Source of the DNA: Gemmatimonadales bacterium | GTDB lineage: Bacteria; Gemmatimonadota; Gemmatimonadetes; Gemmatimonadales; GWC2-71-9 | Direction of reading: 5' to 3' | Length of the DNA stretch: 11,213 nt | NCBI GenBank assembly: GCA_025929805.1 | Contig: JAICPP010000101.1 | Coordinates: forward strand, 1-11,213 | Shown: piece after piece, positions 1-6,631 of the stretch | How positions within the stretch are numbered: position 1 is the first letter of the stretch | Layout of the letters: the number at the start of each line of letters is the position of its first letter | Program-made: the position numbers and the translations under genes | Notes under the pieces: model-generated | Told to the model about the DNA's origin: nothing | Database searches by the model: none | The model's input: the letters and a program-made list of their open reading frames with translations, nothing else

Positions 1-1
1 C

Positions 2-865
2 GAGTTCGAGCACTGGCCGCTGGAGCGCCGGAAGATAGAGGAGCAGATCGCGCGGGATCGGGCCACCAAGCTGCTTCCTCGTCGTGTGGTGGTGATCATC
101 GGTGGGGGCAGTGGCATCGGTCGGGCCGCCGCGTTGCGCTTCGCCGAGGAGGGAGCCCACGTGGTGGTCGCCGATCTGGATGAGGAGACGGCCGAGGAGG
201 TGGCGTCGGAGGTCGCGACCAGATACCCGGGACGATCAGTGTCCCACGCCGCCGATGTGCGAGACGACTCCAGCCTCGATGCCCTCTTCCGCCGGACCGT
301 CCTCGAGTTCGGTGGACTCGATTGTCTCTTCTACACCGCTGGCTTGCCGCCGCGGTTTGCGCCCATAACCGAGATTCGGCGGGAGGATCTGCAGCGTCAG
401 CTCGAGATACACTATCTCGGTGCCGTCGCAGCCATCGGACGGGCGGCCGCCGTGATGCAGCGCCAGGGGCTCGGCGGATCGATCGTCTCCTCGGTCTCGA
501 AGGCCGCGGTGGTGCCGGGACGGGATGCCGTCGCATACGGGGGAAGCAAGGCCGCGCTGCTGCAGGCTCTCCGGGTTGCGGCGGTGGAGCTCGGCGCCGA
601 CGGCATCCGGGTGAACGCCATCAACGCCGATCAGATCGAGACCCCGCGGTTTCTGGAGTTCGTGCGGGAGCGGGCAGCCAGCCGGGGGGTTTCGGTGGAG
701 GAGCAGCTCAGGCTGTATCAGAGCCGGAATCTCATGGGTGTTGCCCTGATTCCACCGGAGGCGGTGGCCGATCTCGCGGTACTGCTCGCGAGTGATCGTT
801 TCCGGTTCACCACCGGAGACATTCTGACAGTCGATGGCGGGCTGCCTGATGCGTTTCCACGGTAA
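2..865 (+). CDS. C-terminal SDR domain of a bifunctional aldolase/short-chain dehydrogenase (5' partial)
   Basis: The frame is open from base 2, with no stop before the Rossmann fold, so the gene begins outside the window. The GTG at 86 starts inside the fold and is not a credible start. Numbering from base 2, the sequence shows the NAD(P)-binding motif GGGSGIG (34-40), a YTAG motif, Ser166, and Tyr179-x3-Lys183 (YGGSK). The Asn of the usual SDR catalytic tetrad appears to be His137 (IHYLG). The lead-in EFEHWPLERRK, the block around S166-K183 and the tail TTGDILTVDGGLPDAFPR resemble the C-terminal half of rhamnulose-1-phosphate aldolase/alcohol dehydrogenase fusions (YuxG/RhaD-like). Those fusions carry a class II aldolase domain upstream. 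Expected role: cytoplasmic sugar (deoxyhexose) catabolism, oxidising or reducing the aldolase product. The aldolase half is not visible, so the fusion is inferred. Confidence 0.85.
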   Translation, partial: EFEHWPLERRKIEEQIARDRATKLLPRRVVVIIGGGSGIGRAAALRFAEEGAHVVVADLDEETAEEVASEVATRYPGRSVSHAADVRDDSSLDALFRRTVLEFGGLDCLFYTAGLPPRFAPITEIRREDLQRQLEIHYLGAVAAIGRAAAVMQRQGLGGSIVSSVSKAAVVPGRDAVAYGGSKAALLQALRVAAVELGADGIRVNAINADQIETPRFLEFVRERAASRGVSVEEQLRLYQSRNLMGVALIPPEAVADLAVLLASDRFRFTTGDILTVDGGLPDAFPR

Positions 866-957
866 GTCATTGCGAGGGCGAACCGCCCGAAGCAATCCCG
901 CAGCAGCCACACCGGAGCCGCCGGATCGCCACGGGGCTAACGCCCCTCGCGATGACT
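865..957. repeat. Inverted-repeat element (REP/MITE-like) at a convergent gene junction
   Basis: The left arm (865-900, beginning AGTCATTGCGAGGG) and the right arm (923-957) are imperfect reverse complements. Read on the opposite strand, the right arm begins AGTCATCGCGAGGGG. Each arm also folds on itself: ATTGC(869-873)/GCAAT(892-896) with GGGCG/CGCCC on the left, and GGGGC(933-937)/GCCCC(942-946) on the right. The element starts on the last base of the SDR stop codon and covers the DUF418 stop codon, so it could act as a two-way terminator. A related single hairpin lies at 10968-10993, also at a convergent junction. This looks like a dispersed intergenic repeat family. Confidence 0.7.
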
Positions 958-2121
958 GGGTCGTGATGGCACTTGTGGAGACAAACGCAACGACTGTCGC
1001 TTCCCATATGTGAATGACCGCCAGAGCCACTCGGCTGGGCCGAGTCGATGGTGCGACAGCCACCAATTGGAGACCAAGACCTCAGTTCCGAAGATCAGCG
1101 CCGCAACCAGGGGGACCAAGGCAGGCCGCACCCTGAGGTCCCAGCCGTATCCGCTGGACAGTAGGTCCAAAATCGCGATCTGGAGCAGGTAGTTCGTGAG
1201 CGCCATCCGGCCGGTCAGGCCAATCCAGGCAAGGCGTTGCTCCCAAACGGGTCGATATGCCAGGAGGAGCACGAGGCCGCCTACATAAGTGAAAGCGAGC
1301 CACTGCTCGCTGACGACTCCCAGCCCGTTCTGCAGCTGGGCGGCGATCCTGGGAACAGAACCCACCGAGAGATCGCGCAGAACCAGCCACCACAGTGCCC
1401 AGGACATCAGTCCCAGCAGCATCGCGCTCACGATCAAATGGGTATGCCTCTTGGGCGCATCGAACACTCCTCGCCGAAGCGCCAGATATCCCAGAATGAA
1501 AAGCGCCAGGTTTGCGCCTGGAATGAGGAAGGACCAGCTGACGTAATCGGCGCGCATGGCCCGGATCCTCGCCTCGAGCAGGACCGGGTAGCTGCCCTGC
1601 TGCTCCGCTGCCTGGAGCGAGGTCCGGATCGGATCGGGACCGCGTCGCGCTGCGGCTGCTGCATCGGCTTCTTGCCGGTCCAGGGTAAGCCATTCCCAGG
1701 TGCCCGCCCCAATTTCCACCAGCGAATGAGCGGACATGCTGATGACCGCGGCGGTCAGCAGGGCTCGAGTGGACCATCGCCGAATGAACAGCAGCGGCAC
1801 GCCCCAGAAGGCATAGTCCAGGAGGATGCGGAATCCGAATAAGGCGTAGGCCAGGACTCCAAACAATGCCAAGCCCAGGAGGCGCCGGACATACAGCGAG
1901 GTGACCGGTGCCTGCTTTGCCTCCATCCGTCGGAGCTGTATGGCGAAGCCGACGCCGAACAGGAAGGCAAAGACGGCCCAGGACTTCTGTTCCACACCGA
2001 CCCAGATGATCCAGGAGATCAGATCTTCCAGTCCGGTGGCCGGCTCCTCCAGGTGCTGGTGTACATGCACCAGGATCATCCCCAGGAGTGCGAAGCCCCG
2101 GAGGATATCCAGGCTTCGCAC
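937..2121 (-). CDS. DUF418 (YeiB-like) integral membrane protein
   Basis: This is a polytopic inner-membrane protein of about 394 residues. It opens with RSLDILRGFALLGM, the signature of DUF418/YeiB proteins, has many hydrophobic helices, carries GLTGRMALTNYLLQ in the C-terminal third and ends near LGPAEWLWRSFTYGKRQ, a hallmark of the DUF418 domain. The biochemical role is unknown; the family is distantly related to membrane acyltransferases. The GTG at 2121 has a purine run directly against it and poor spacing, and it leaves out an ER pair that family members usually have just before this motif. The frame stays open upstream to 2190, where the only start-like codon is CTG at 2175, giving an N-terminus STAAVTPGPAAAPAHER. 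The start is therefore uncertain. It lies 70 bp or less downstream of the cupin gene on the same strand and is probably cotranscribed with it. Confidence 0.85.
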   Translation of the reverse strand: MRSLDILRGFALLGMILVHVHQHLEEPATGLEDLISWIIWVGVEQKSWAVFAFLFGVGFAIQLRRMEAKQAPVTSLYVRRLLGLALFGVLAYALFGFRILLDYAFWGVPLLFIRRWSTRALLTAAVISMSAHSLVEIGAGTWEWLTLDRQEADAAAAARRGPDPIRTSLQAAEQQGSYPVLLEARIRAMRADYVSWSFLIPGANLALFILGYLALRRGVFDAPKRHTHLIVSAMLLGLMSWALWWLVLRDLSVGSVPRIAAQLQNGLGVVSEQWLAFTYVGGLVLLLAYRPVWEQRLAWIGLTGRMALTNYLLQIAILDLLSSGYGWDLRVRPALVPLVAALIFGTEVLVSNWWLSHHRLGPAEWLWRSFTYGKRQSLRLSPQVPSRPSHREGR

Positions 2122-2190
2122 CCTCTCGTGGGCCGGCGCTGCGGCCGGACCCGGCGTTACCGCCGCGGTACTCAGGTGCTGCCGGTGCGG

Positions 2191-2673
2191 CTACGGCGTC
2201 GCCTTTCGGGGGTCATCGGCCGGGTTCACATAGGTGAGCTTCCACGGCCCGGTCGCATTCACCTGGACGATCGTCTTCCCCTTACTCCGCACGAAGTGGC
2301 GCGTGCCCGGTTCCATGGAGACGAAGGCGCCTGCCGGGAGAGATTTCAGAGCCGCTTCATCGAACTTGTCGCCCATCCCCAGCTGGAAGGTTCCCTCGAT
2401 GACCGTTACCCGCTCGACCGCTGGGTGGCTGTGGGGAGGAATGCGGTAGCCGTCGGGAAGCGAGATCCGCATGGCAAACGGACCCGCCTGCTTGGGATCG
2501 CCGTCCAGGACGGCCACCTTGGCTCCCGCCGGAAGGCTGGGAGGTGCTGAGCTCCAGGTGACCTGGTCGGGCAAGACGATGATGGCGTGGGGTGACCCGA
2601 CCGTCGGATTGCCTTGCGCGACGGCGACGCCACCCAGAAGAGAGAGGGTGAGGGCCAAAAGAATCGCTCGCAT
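2191..2673 (-). CDS. Secreted (periplasmic) single-domain cupin protein
   Basis: A 160-residue protein with an N-terminal signal peptide (hydrophobic core 3-18, likely cut at VAVA|Q, residue 19/20). A cupin barrel follows: motif 1 is HSHPAVE with metal ligands His81, His83 and Glu87, and motif 2 supplies His126 in PGTRHF. All four cupin metal ligands are present, so it should bind a divalent metal. The family includes periplasmic cupins of unknown substrate; small-molecule binding or oxidation is possible, but the sequence does not decide. The ATG start is supported by CGGAG about 7 nt upstream. It is followed on the same strand by the DUF418 gene, suggesting a two-gene operon. Confidence 0.85.
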   Translation of the reverse strand: MRAILLALTLSLLGGVAVAQGNPTVGSPHAIIVLPDQVTWSSAPPSLPAGAKVAVLDGDPKQAGPFAMRISLPDGYRIPPHSHPAVERVTVIEGTFQLGMGDKFDEAALKSLPAGAFVSMEPGTRHFVRSKGKTIVQVNATGPWKLTYVNPADDPRKATP

Positions 2674-2915
2674 GGCTCAACTCCGTTACGAGTTATGAAA
2701 AGATTGGGGTAGGCACAATCTGGGGACCGGTACCGAAGAGCGCCAGCGGCCCAATGGAACTCTCCCCCACGGCTTTGAAGCTCGTAAGCTCAACTCCGGA
2801 ATGTTCGTGCGAGGTTCTTGCTTACCGAACGTGATCCCCCTCACAGCTACTCTCGCGCCCGGGTCTGCATGCTTGCCCCAGCGTTTCACGGATCAACGGA
2901 CCAACGTCCAATCGC

Positions 2916-2919
2916 GAGG
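2916..2919 (+). promoter_or_regulatory. Ribosome binding site deciding the 2926 start
   Basis: GAGG lies 6 nt before ATG 2926. The longer reading from 2818 (a TTG) adds 36 residues without a ribosome binding site or any domain-like sequence, so 2926 is preferred. Confidence 0.5.
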
Positions 2920-2925
2920 CATCCG

Positions 2926-3285
2926 ATGAGATCCAAGGAGTTCGTCGCGAACCTGTCTACGCCGGTGCTGCAGAGCACGCTGCGTAATCAGCGCCACCCC
3001 CGCCAGCGGTTGCGCTATGAGCCCATCGTGGTGTATCACTTGGCGGAGCGTACGAAGGCACGTGGGGTGGACCTGCGTCATGCGGAAGGCCCCTGGCGTC
3101 CCGCGCTGCGCAAGCTCGAGCGGCCGGGACGGAACAGTCTCGACGCCATTCCCATCGTCACGAACGAGAGCACGGCCGTGATGGTGGATACCAAGGAGCA
3201 TGCTGTTGACGTGGCGGGGCTGCTCAACTGGTGCGGCGTCCATGAGCTCGAGCCCATCTCGGATCTGACCCCGCCAGAGCGCTAG
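2926..3285 (+). CDS. Hypothetical protein, 119 residues
   Basis: I do not recognise a family. From ATG 2926 the protein is soluble with no signal peptide or membrane segment. Its first two thirds are Arg/His-rich and basic (RNQRHPRQRLR near the start). It ends in a more hydrophobic, acidic stretch (AVDVAGLLNWCGVHELEPISDL) with a single Cys. The Shine-Dalgarno match and codon use like the neighbours support it as a real gene. An overlapping minus-strand reading (2893-3243) exists but has no start signal or recognisable fold. It is divergent from the cupin gene across about 250 bp (2674-2925), where I see no convincing promoter, only a short direct repeat GCTCAACTCCG (2675-2685 and 2788-2798). 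UPF0182 begins 120 bp downstream. Confidence 0.5.
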   Translation: MRSKEFVANLSTPVLQSTLRNQRHPRQRLRYEPIVVYHLAERTKARGVDLRHAEGPWRPALRKLERPGRNSLDAIPIVTNESTAVMVDTKEHAVDVAGLLNWCGVHELEPISDLTPPER

Positions 3286-3395
3286 CCGCGGGTTCCTCGC
3301 CCAGCACGGGTCCTCTGAGTGCCGAGGGCCCGGCGTCTCATTGTGGCTATAGATTTGTCCCGATCAACTGGTGAGGCTCATCCCAGGCATGAGCG

Positions 3396-3400
3396 AGGAG
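3396..3400 (+). promoter_or_regulatory. Ribosome binding site deciding the 3406 GTG start
   Basis: AGGAG lies 5 nt before GTG 3406, a near-ideal Shine-Dalgarno. The longer reading from GTG 3319 has no such site and adds a 29-residue charged leader that is not typical of UPF0182 proteins, whose first membrane helix is close to the N-terminus. Confidence 0.75.
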
Positions 3401-3405
3401 TTCTA

Positions 3406-6105
3406 GTGTTGCGACGGGGCCTGATTCTGATCTTCCTCATCGCCCTCTTCGCGGTGCTCTTCTTCGTTCCATCTCTCATCGGGTTAGTGGTCGACTGGTG
3501 GTGGTTCCAGGAGATCGGCTACCAGATCGTCTTCACCCGCGAGCTGGTCACCCGGGTGCTGCTCTTCCTGGTCGCGAGCGTCCTCACCTTCGCTGCCCTC
3601 TACTTAAACCTCCGTGCCGCACAGCGCGGCCTGGTCCCCGATCCCATCGTGTTTCGGTTGGGACAGTCCAGGCCGAAGGTGGAGTTGACCGGAGTGCTGA
3701 GGCGCCTGGCGCTTCCGGTCTCGCTGTTCCTGGCCCTCCTCGCCGGGCTGGCCGCCATGCCGGCCTGGGAGCTGGTGCTCCGGCTGATCTACCGCACGCC
3801 GTTCGGAGTCGCCGATCCGGTGTTCTCCCGCGACATCGGCTTCTACGTGTTCACCCTTCCGGCCATCACCGCGGTGCTGGGATTCCTGACCACGCTGGCG
3901 GTCATCTCCCTGTTGCTGGTGCTCCCGCTGTATTGGCTGAGGGGCGATCTCGTGTTCGGACCGCGGCGACTGGGCATCGAGCCATCGGCAGGCATGCATC
4001 TGGCTATCCTGCTGAGCGCGCTCTTCCTCCTCACCGCGCTCAGGCTCTGGCTGGTAGACACACCCAACCTGCTGTATTCGACTACTGGCCCGCTGCTGGG
4101 GGCCAGCTATACCGACCTCCACGCTCGGCTGCCGGCGCTCAGGGTCTCCTCGTTGATGGCGCTGCTCGCCGCGGCGGTCATCCTGATCGGCGGTGTCCGG
4201 CGGCAGTTGCCCCGCTACTGGCTCCTGGCCATCGGCGGCTACTTCGTCGTGAGCATCCTCGGCAGAAGCCTCATCCCATTTCTGATGCAGAAGTTCGTGG
4301 TGTCGCCTACCGAGCTGACTCGGGAGACGCCCTACCTCAGGCATCACATCGCCGCCACTCGCCAGGCCTGGGGGCTCGACAGTGTGGAGGTCCGGGAGCT
4401 GGACGCTGGTCCCAATCTCAGCCTGGCCGACCTTAAGGCGAACGCGCCGACGATCGACAACGTGCGGCTCTGGGACCGGGAGCCGCTGCTCCAGACCTAT
4501 GGGCAGCTCCAGGAGATCCGGACCTACTACGACTTCGTCTCGGTAGATGACGACCGCTACCGGATCGATGGCAAGTACCGCCAGGTGCTGCTCTCGCCGA
4601 GGGAGCTGAACCCCGCGTCGCTCCCGACGCGCACGTTCATCAACGAGCACCTCACCTTCACCCACGGGATGGGGCTGACCCTGGGGCCGGTCAATCAGGT
4701 GACCACCGAAGGCCTGCCGGTGCTCTTCGTTAAGGACCTGCCGCCCGTCTCGACCGTGTCGCTCAAGCTCACCCGCCCGCAGATCTACTACGGCGAGCTC
4801 ACTCAATCGTACGTCTTCGTGGGCACTCGGCAGCGCGAGTTCGACCACCCTTCGGGCGAGATCAACGTCTACACCGCGTACAAAGGAAAGGGCGGGGTGC
4901 CGGTCGGCAATCTGGCGCGACGGGCCGTTCTCGCAGCGTACTTCGGCTCATCCAAGATCCTGTTCTCGGGCGACATCACCAGCGAAAGCCGGGTGCTGTA
5001 CAACCGAACCATCGCCGCCCGGGCCAAGAAGGCGCTGCCGTTTCTCGACTTCGATCGCGATCCCTATCTGGTGATCGCCGGGGACGGCACCCTCAAATGG
5101 ATCTACGACGCCTATACTGCATCGAGTCGCTATCCCTATGCCGAGCGATTGCGGGACGGTACCAGCTATCTCAGGAACAGTGCGAAGGTCGTGATCGACG
5201 CGTACGACGGCACGCTGAGGGCGTATGTGAGCGCGCCGGGTGATCCGCTGATTCGAACCTGGTCTCGGATCTTCCCGGGCATCTTCGTGTCGATGGACAG
5301 CATGCCGGCCGATCTCCGGGCGCACATCCGCTATCCCGACGACATCTACCGGATTCAGACCGGTCTCTACACCACCTATCACATGGATTCGCCGGTGGAC
5401 TTCTATCACCGGGAGGATCAGTGGCAGATCCCGGTGGCGGCCAAGCCGGAAGGATCGGTTCCATTCATGCGCCACATCATCATGCGCTTGCCGGAAGAAA
5501 AGGAAGCCGAGTTCATCTACATGGTGCCGTTCACGCCGCGGGGGAAGGACAACCTGGCGGCCTGGATGGTGGCGCGAAACGATGGCGAGGTATACGGCAA
5601 GCTGCGGGTTTATCGGTTGTCTCGGCAGAGCCTGGTGTTCGGCCCAAGGCAGGTCGAGAACCGGATCAACCAGGATACCGAGATCGCCCGTCAGATCTCG
5701 CTCTGGGACCAGCGGGGATCACAGGTGATCCGGGGCGACCTTCTGGTGATTCCGATCGAGGAGTCGGTGATGTACGTGCAGCCGCTTTACCTGAGGGCGG
5801 AGGGCGGGCGAATTCCTGAGCTCAAGCGGGTGATCGTGGCGTATCAGAACCGTGTGGTGATGCGGGAAACGTTGGATGCTTCACTGGCGGAGCTGTTTGG
5901 TGGACCTGCCGCTCCGAGGCGGACGACGGAGCCGGTCATCGCAGCAGCCGACACGGTGGCTCGCGACTCGCGACTCGAGACGCTGGTGGCGGAAGCCCGC
6001 CGGCGCTACGACGCAGCCATCCGGGCGCAGCGGGAGATCGACTGGGCGCGCTATGGTGAGGAAATGCGAGGGCTGGGCGAAGTGCTGGAACGGATGGGAG
6101 AATAG
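3406..6105 (+). CDS. UPF0182 (COG1615) family large membrane protein
   Basis: An 899-residue protein, within the family's usual size. About seven membrane helices fall in the first 300 residues, beginning immediately after the start. They include the conserved VDWWWFQEIGY and the loop DPVFSRDIGFYVFTLP. The long extracytoplasmic part carries family landmarks in order: SPTELTRETPYLRHHI, YYGELTQSYVFVGTRQREFD, GGVPVGNLARRAVLAAYFG, then DAYTASSRYPYAE, RAHIRYPDDIYRIQTGLYTTYHM, a PFTPRGKDNLAAWM block, RINQDTEIARQISLWDQRGS and GDLLVIPIEESVMYVQPLYL. A charged helical tail follows a short linker (VARDSRLETL) built from a heptamer repeat. The family's function is unknown; it is widespread in actinobacteria, cyanobacteria and others and is expected in the cytoplasmic membrane. 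It is monocistronic or cotranscribed with the 119-residue protein upstream. Confidence 0.95.
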   Translation: MLRRGLILIFLIALFAVLFFVPSLIGLVVDWWWFQEIGYQIVFTRELVTRVLLFLVASVLTFAALYLNLRAAQRGLVPDPIVFRLGQSRPKVELTGVLRRLALPVSLFLALLAGLAAMPAWELVLRLIYRTPFGVADPVFSRDIGFYVFTLPAITAVLGFLTTLAVISLLLVLPLYWLRGDLVFGPRRLGIEPSAGMHLAILLSALFLLTALRLWLVDTPNLLYSTTGPLLGASYTDLHARLPALRVSSLMALLAAAVILIGGVRRQLPRYWLLAIGGYFVVSILGRSLIPFLMQKFVVSPTELTRETPYLRHHIAATRQAWGLDSVEVRELDAGPNLSLADLKANAPTIDNVRLWDREPLLQTYGQLQEIRTYYDFVSVDDDRYRIDGKYRQVLLSPRELNPASLPTRTFINEHLTFTHGMGLTLGPVNQVTTEGLPVLFVKDLPPVSTVSLKLTRPQIYYGELTQSYVFVGTRQREFDHPSGEINVYTAYKGKGGVPVGNLARRAVLAAYFGSSKILFSGDITSESRVLYNRTIAARAKKALPFLDFDRDPYLVIAGDGTLKWIYDAYTASSRYPYAERLRDGTSYLRNSAKVVIDAYDGTLRAYVSAPGDPLIRTWSRIFPGIFVSMDSMPADLRAHIRYPDDIYRIQTGLYTTYHMDSPVDFYHREDQWQIPVAAKPEGSVPFMRHIIMRLPEEKEAEFIYMVPFTPRGKDNLAAWMVARNDGEVYGKLRVYRLSRQSLVFGPRQVENRINQDTEIARQISLWDQRGSQVIRGDLLVIPIEESVMYVQPLYLRAEGGRIPELKRVIVAYQNRVVMRETLDASLAELFGGPAAPRRTTEPVIAAADTVARDSRLETLVAEARRRYDAAIRAQREIDWARYGEEMRGLGEVLERMGE
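5960..5980 (+). repeat. Heptamer tandem repeat inside the UPF0182 gene
   Basis: Three consecutive 7-bp units, CTCGCGA, CTCGCGA and CTCGAGA, encode the linker before the C-terminal tail of the UPF0182 protein. It has the same period as the intergenic tracts in this window but no stop triplet on the coding strand. Confidence 0.6.
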
Positions 6106-6130
6106 TCCTGCCATGGGAAACTAGGCGCGC

Positions 6131-6151
6131 GGGTGAAGCAGCTTCAAGCCC
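6131..6151. terminator. Weak hairpin between convergent genes
   Basis: GGG-TGAAG (6131-6138) pairs with CTTCA-AG-CCC (6142-6151) around a 3-nt loop, with a 2-nt bulge and no T run. It lies in the 52-bp gap between the convergent UPF0182 and cupredoxin genes, so a shared terminator role is plausible but weakly supported. Confidence 0.3.
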
Positions 6152-6157
6152 ACACGA

Positions 6158-6568
6158 TCATTCCACGATCACCCGTCCGATCATGAATGGGTGCGGCTCA
6201 CAGTGGTAGGGAAAGTCGCCAACCGCCGAGAACGTCTGGCTAAACCCTTGCCCAGTCGCCAGCAGCGGCGATGACCACTCCCCTCCGTCTGCCGTGCTGG
6301 TGTGTGGATCCGGGTCGCAGTTGATCCAGGTGACCCGGTCGCCGGCCCGCACCCGCACCTCAGGCGGCCCGAAGGTGAATCGATTGATTACCACCACCGT
6401 CGAGCCCGGCAGTCCCTCTCCCAACTCCACGCTGCAGACGCCCTCAACCGCCGCAGTGGTCTCGTGCTCCGAAAAGCAGGCGACAGCGAACGTCGCCAGT
6501 AGGCCGATGGTGAAGCCGATGAATCGCAAGTCACGAGTCACGAGTCGCACGACGGTAGTCCCGTTCAC
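6158..6568 (-). CDS. Cupredoxin-domain (plastocyanin-like) lipoprotein
   Basis: Up to 136 residues: an N-terminal hydrophobic segment ending in a lipobox-like FAVAC (Cys31), then one small blue-copper fold. Type 1 copper ligands are all visible: His89 (DPDPHT), then Cys123, His126 and Met129 in YHCEPHPFM. It should be membrane-anchored, facing the periplasm or surface, and carry electrons or bind copper. The start is uncertain: GTG 6568 lies inside a heptamer repeat tract; GTG 6550, GTG 6541 and TTG 6529 are also in frame; none has a good Shine-Dalgarno. It is 59 bp downstream of the barrel-cupredoxin gene, whose C-terminal domain it resembles (shared CxPHPFM and similar length), which suggests tandem duplication and cotranscription. 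Confidence 0.85.
   Translation of the reverse strand: MNGTTVVRLVTRDLRFIGFTIGLLATFAVACFSEHETTAAVEGVCSVELGEGLPGSTVVVINRFTFGPPEVRVRAGDRVTWINCDPDPHTSTADGGEWSSPLLATGQGFSQTFSAVGDFPYHCEPHPFMIGRVIVE
6531..6551. repeat. Heptamer repeat at the 5' end of the cupredoxin gene
   Basis: Two exact units TCACGAG (6531-6537, 6538-6544) and a third degenerate one, TCGCACG. On the gene's strand this reads ACTCGTG repeated and includes two in-frame GTG start candidates, so the repeat confuses start choice. Confidence 0.65.
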
Positions 6569-6631
6569 CGTTTACCGTTCACCGTTCGAGATTTTGCTCT
6601 CACCGCTCACCGCTCAGCGCTCATTGTTCAC
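6562..6631. repeat. Ten-unit degenerate heptamer array between two cupredoxin genes
   Basis: Ten units in unbroken 7-bp phase run from CGTTCAC (6562) through CGTTTAC, CGTTCAC, CGCTCAC and CGCTCAG to TGTTCAC (ending 6631). One unit (6590-6596) has decayed. Together with the two flanking genes' ends it fills the whole gap. On the transcribed (minus) strand most units read GTGAnnn or GTAAnnn. The upstream gene's TGA stop (6628-6630) lies within the first unit met, and the GTG 6568 start candidate within the last. Confidence 0.8.

Noticed and set aside
236..1066. 276-residue minus-strand frame across the SDR and DUF418 ends
   Set aside because: It overlaps two genes with clear family motifs and has no recognisable sequence of its own.
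2893..3243. 116-residue minus-strand frame opposite the 119-residue protein
   Set aside because: The plus-strand gene has a ribosome site and ATG. The minus frame has neither a supported start nor a motif, though neither protein has a known family, so this is the least certain choice.
3347..3352. TATAGA as a -10 box for UPF0182
   Set aside because: There is no matching -35 at suitable spacing, so a promoter is not supported.
3604..4848. 414-residue minus-strand frame
   Set aside because: It lies wholly opposite the well-conserved UPF0182 gene and is rich in Arg/Gln/Glu/His, typical of the antisense of a GC-rich coding region.
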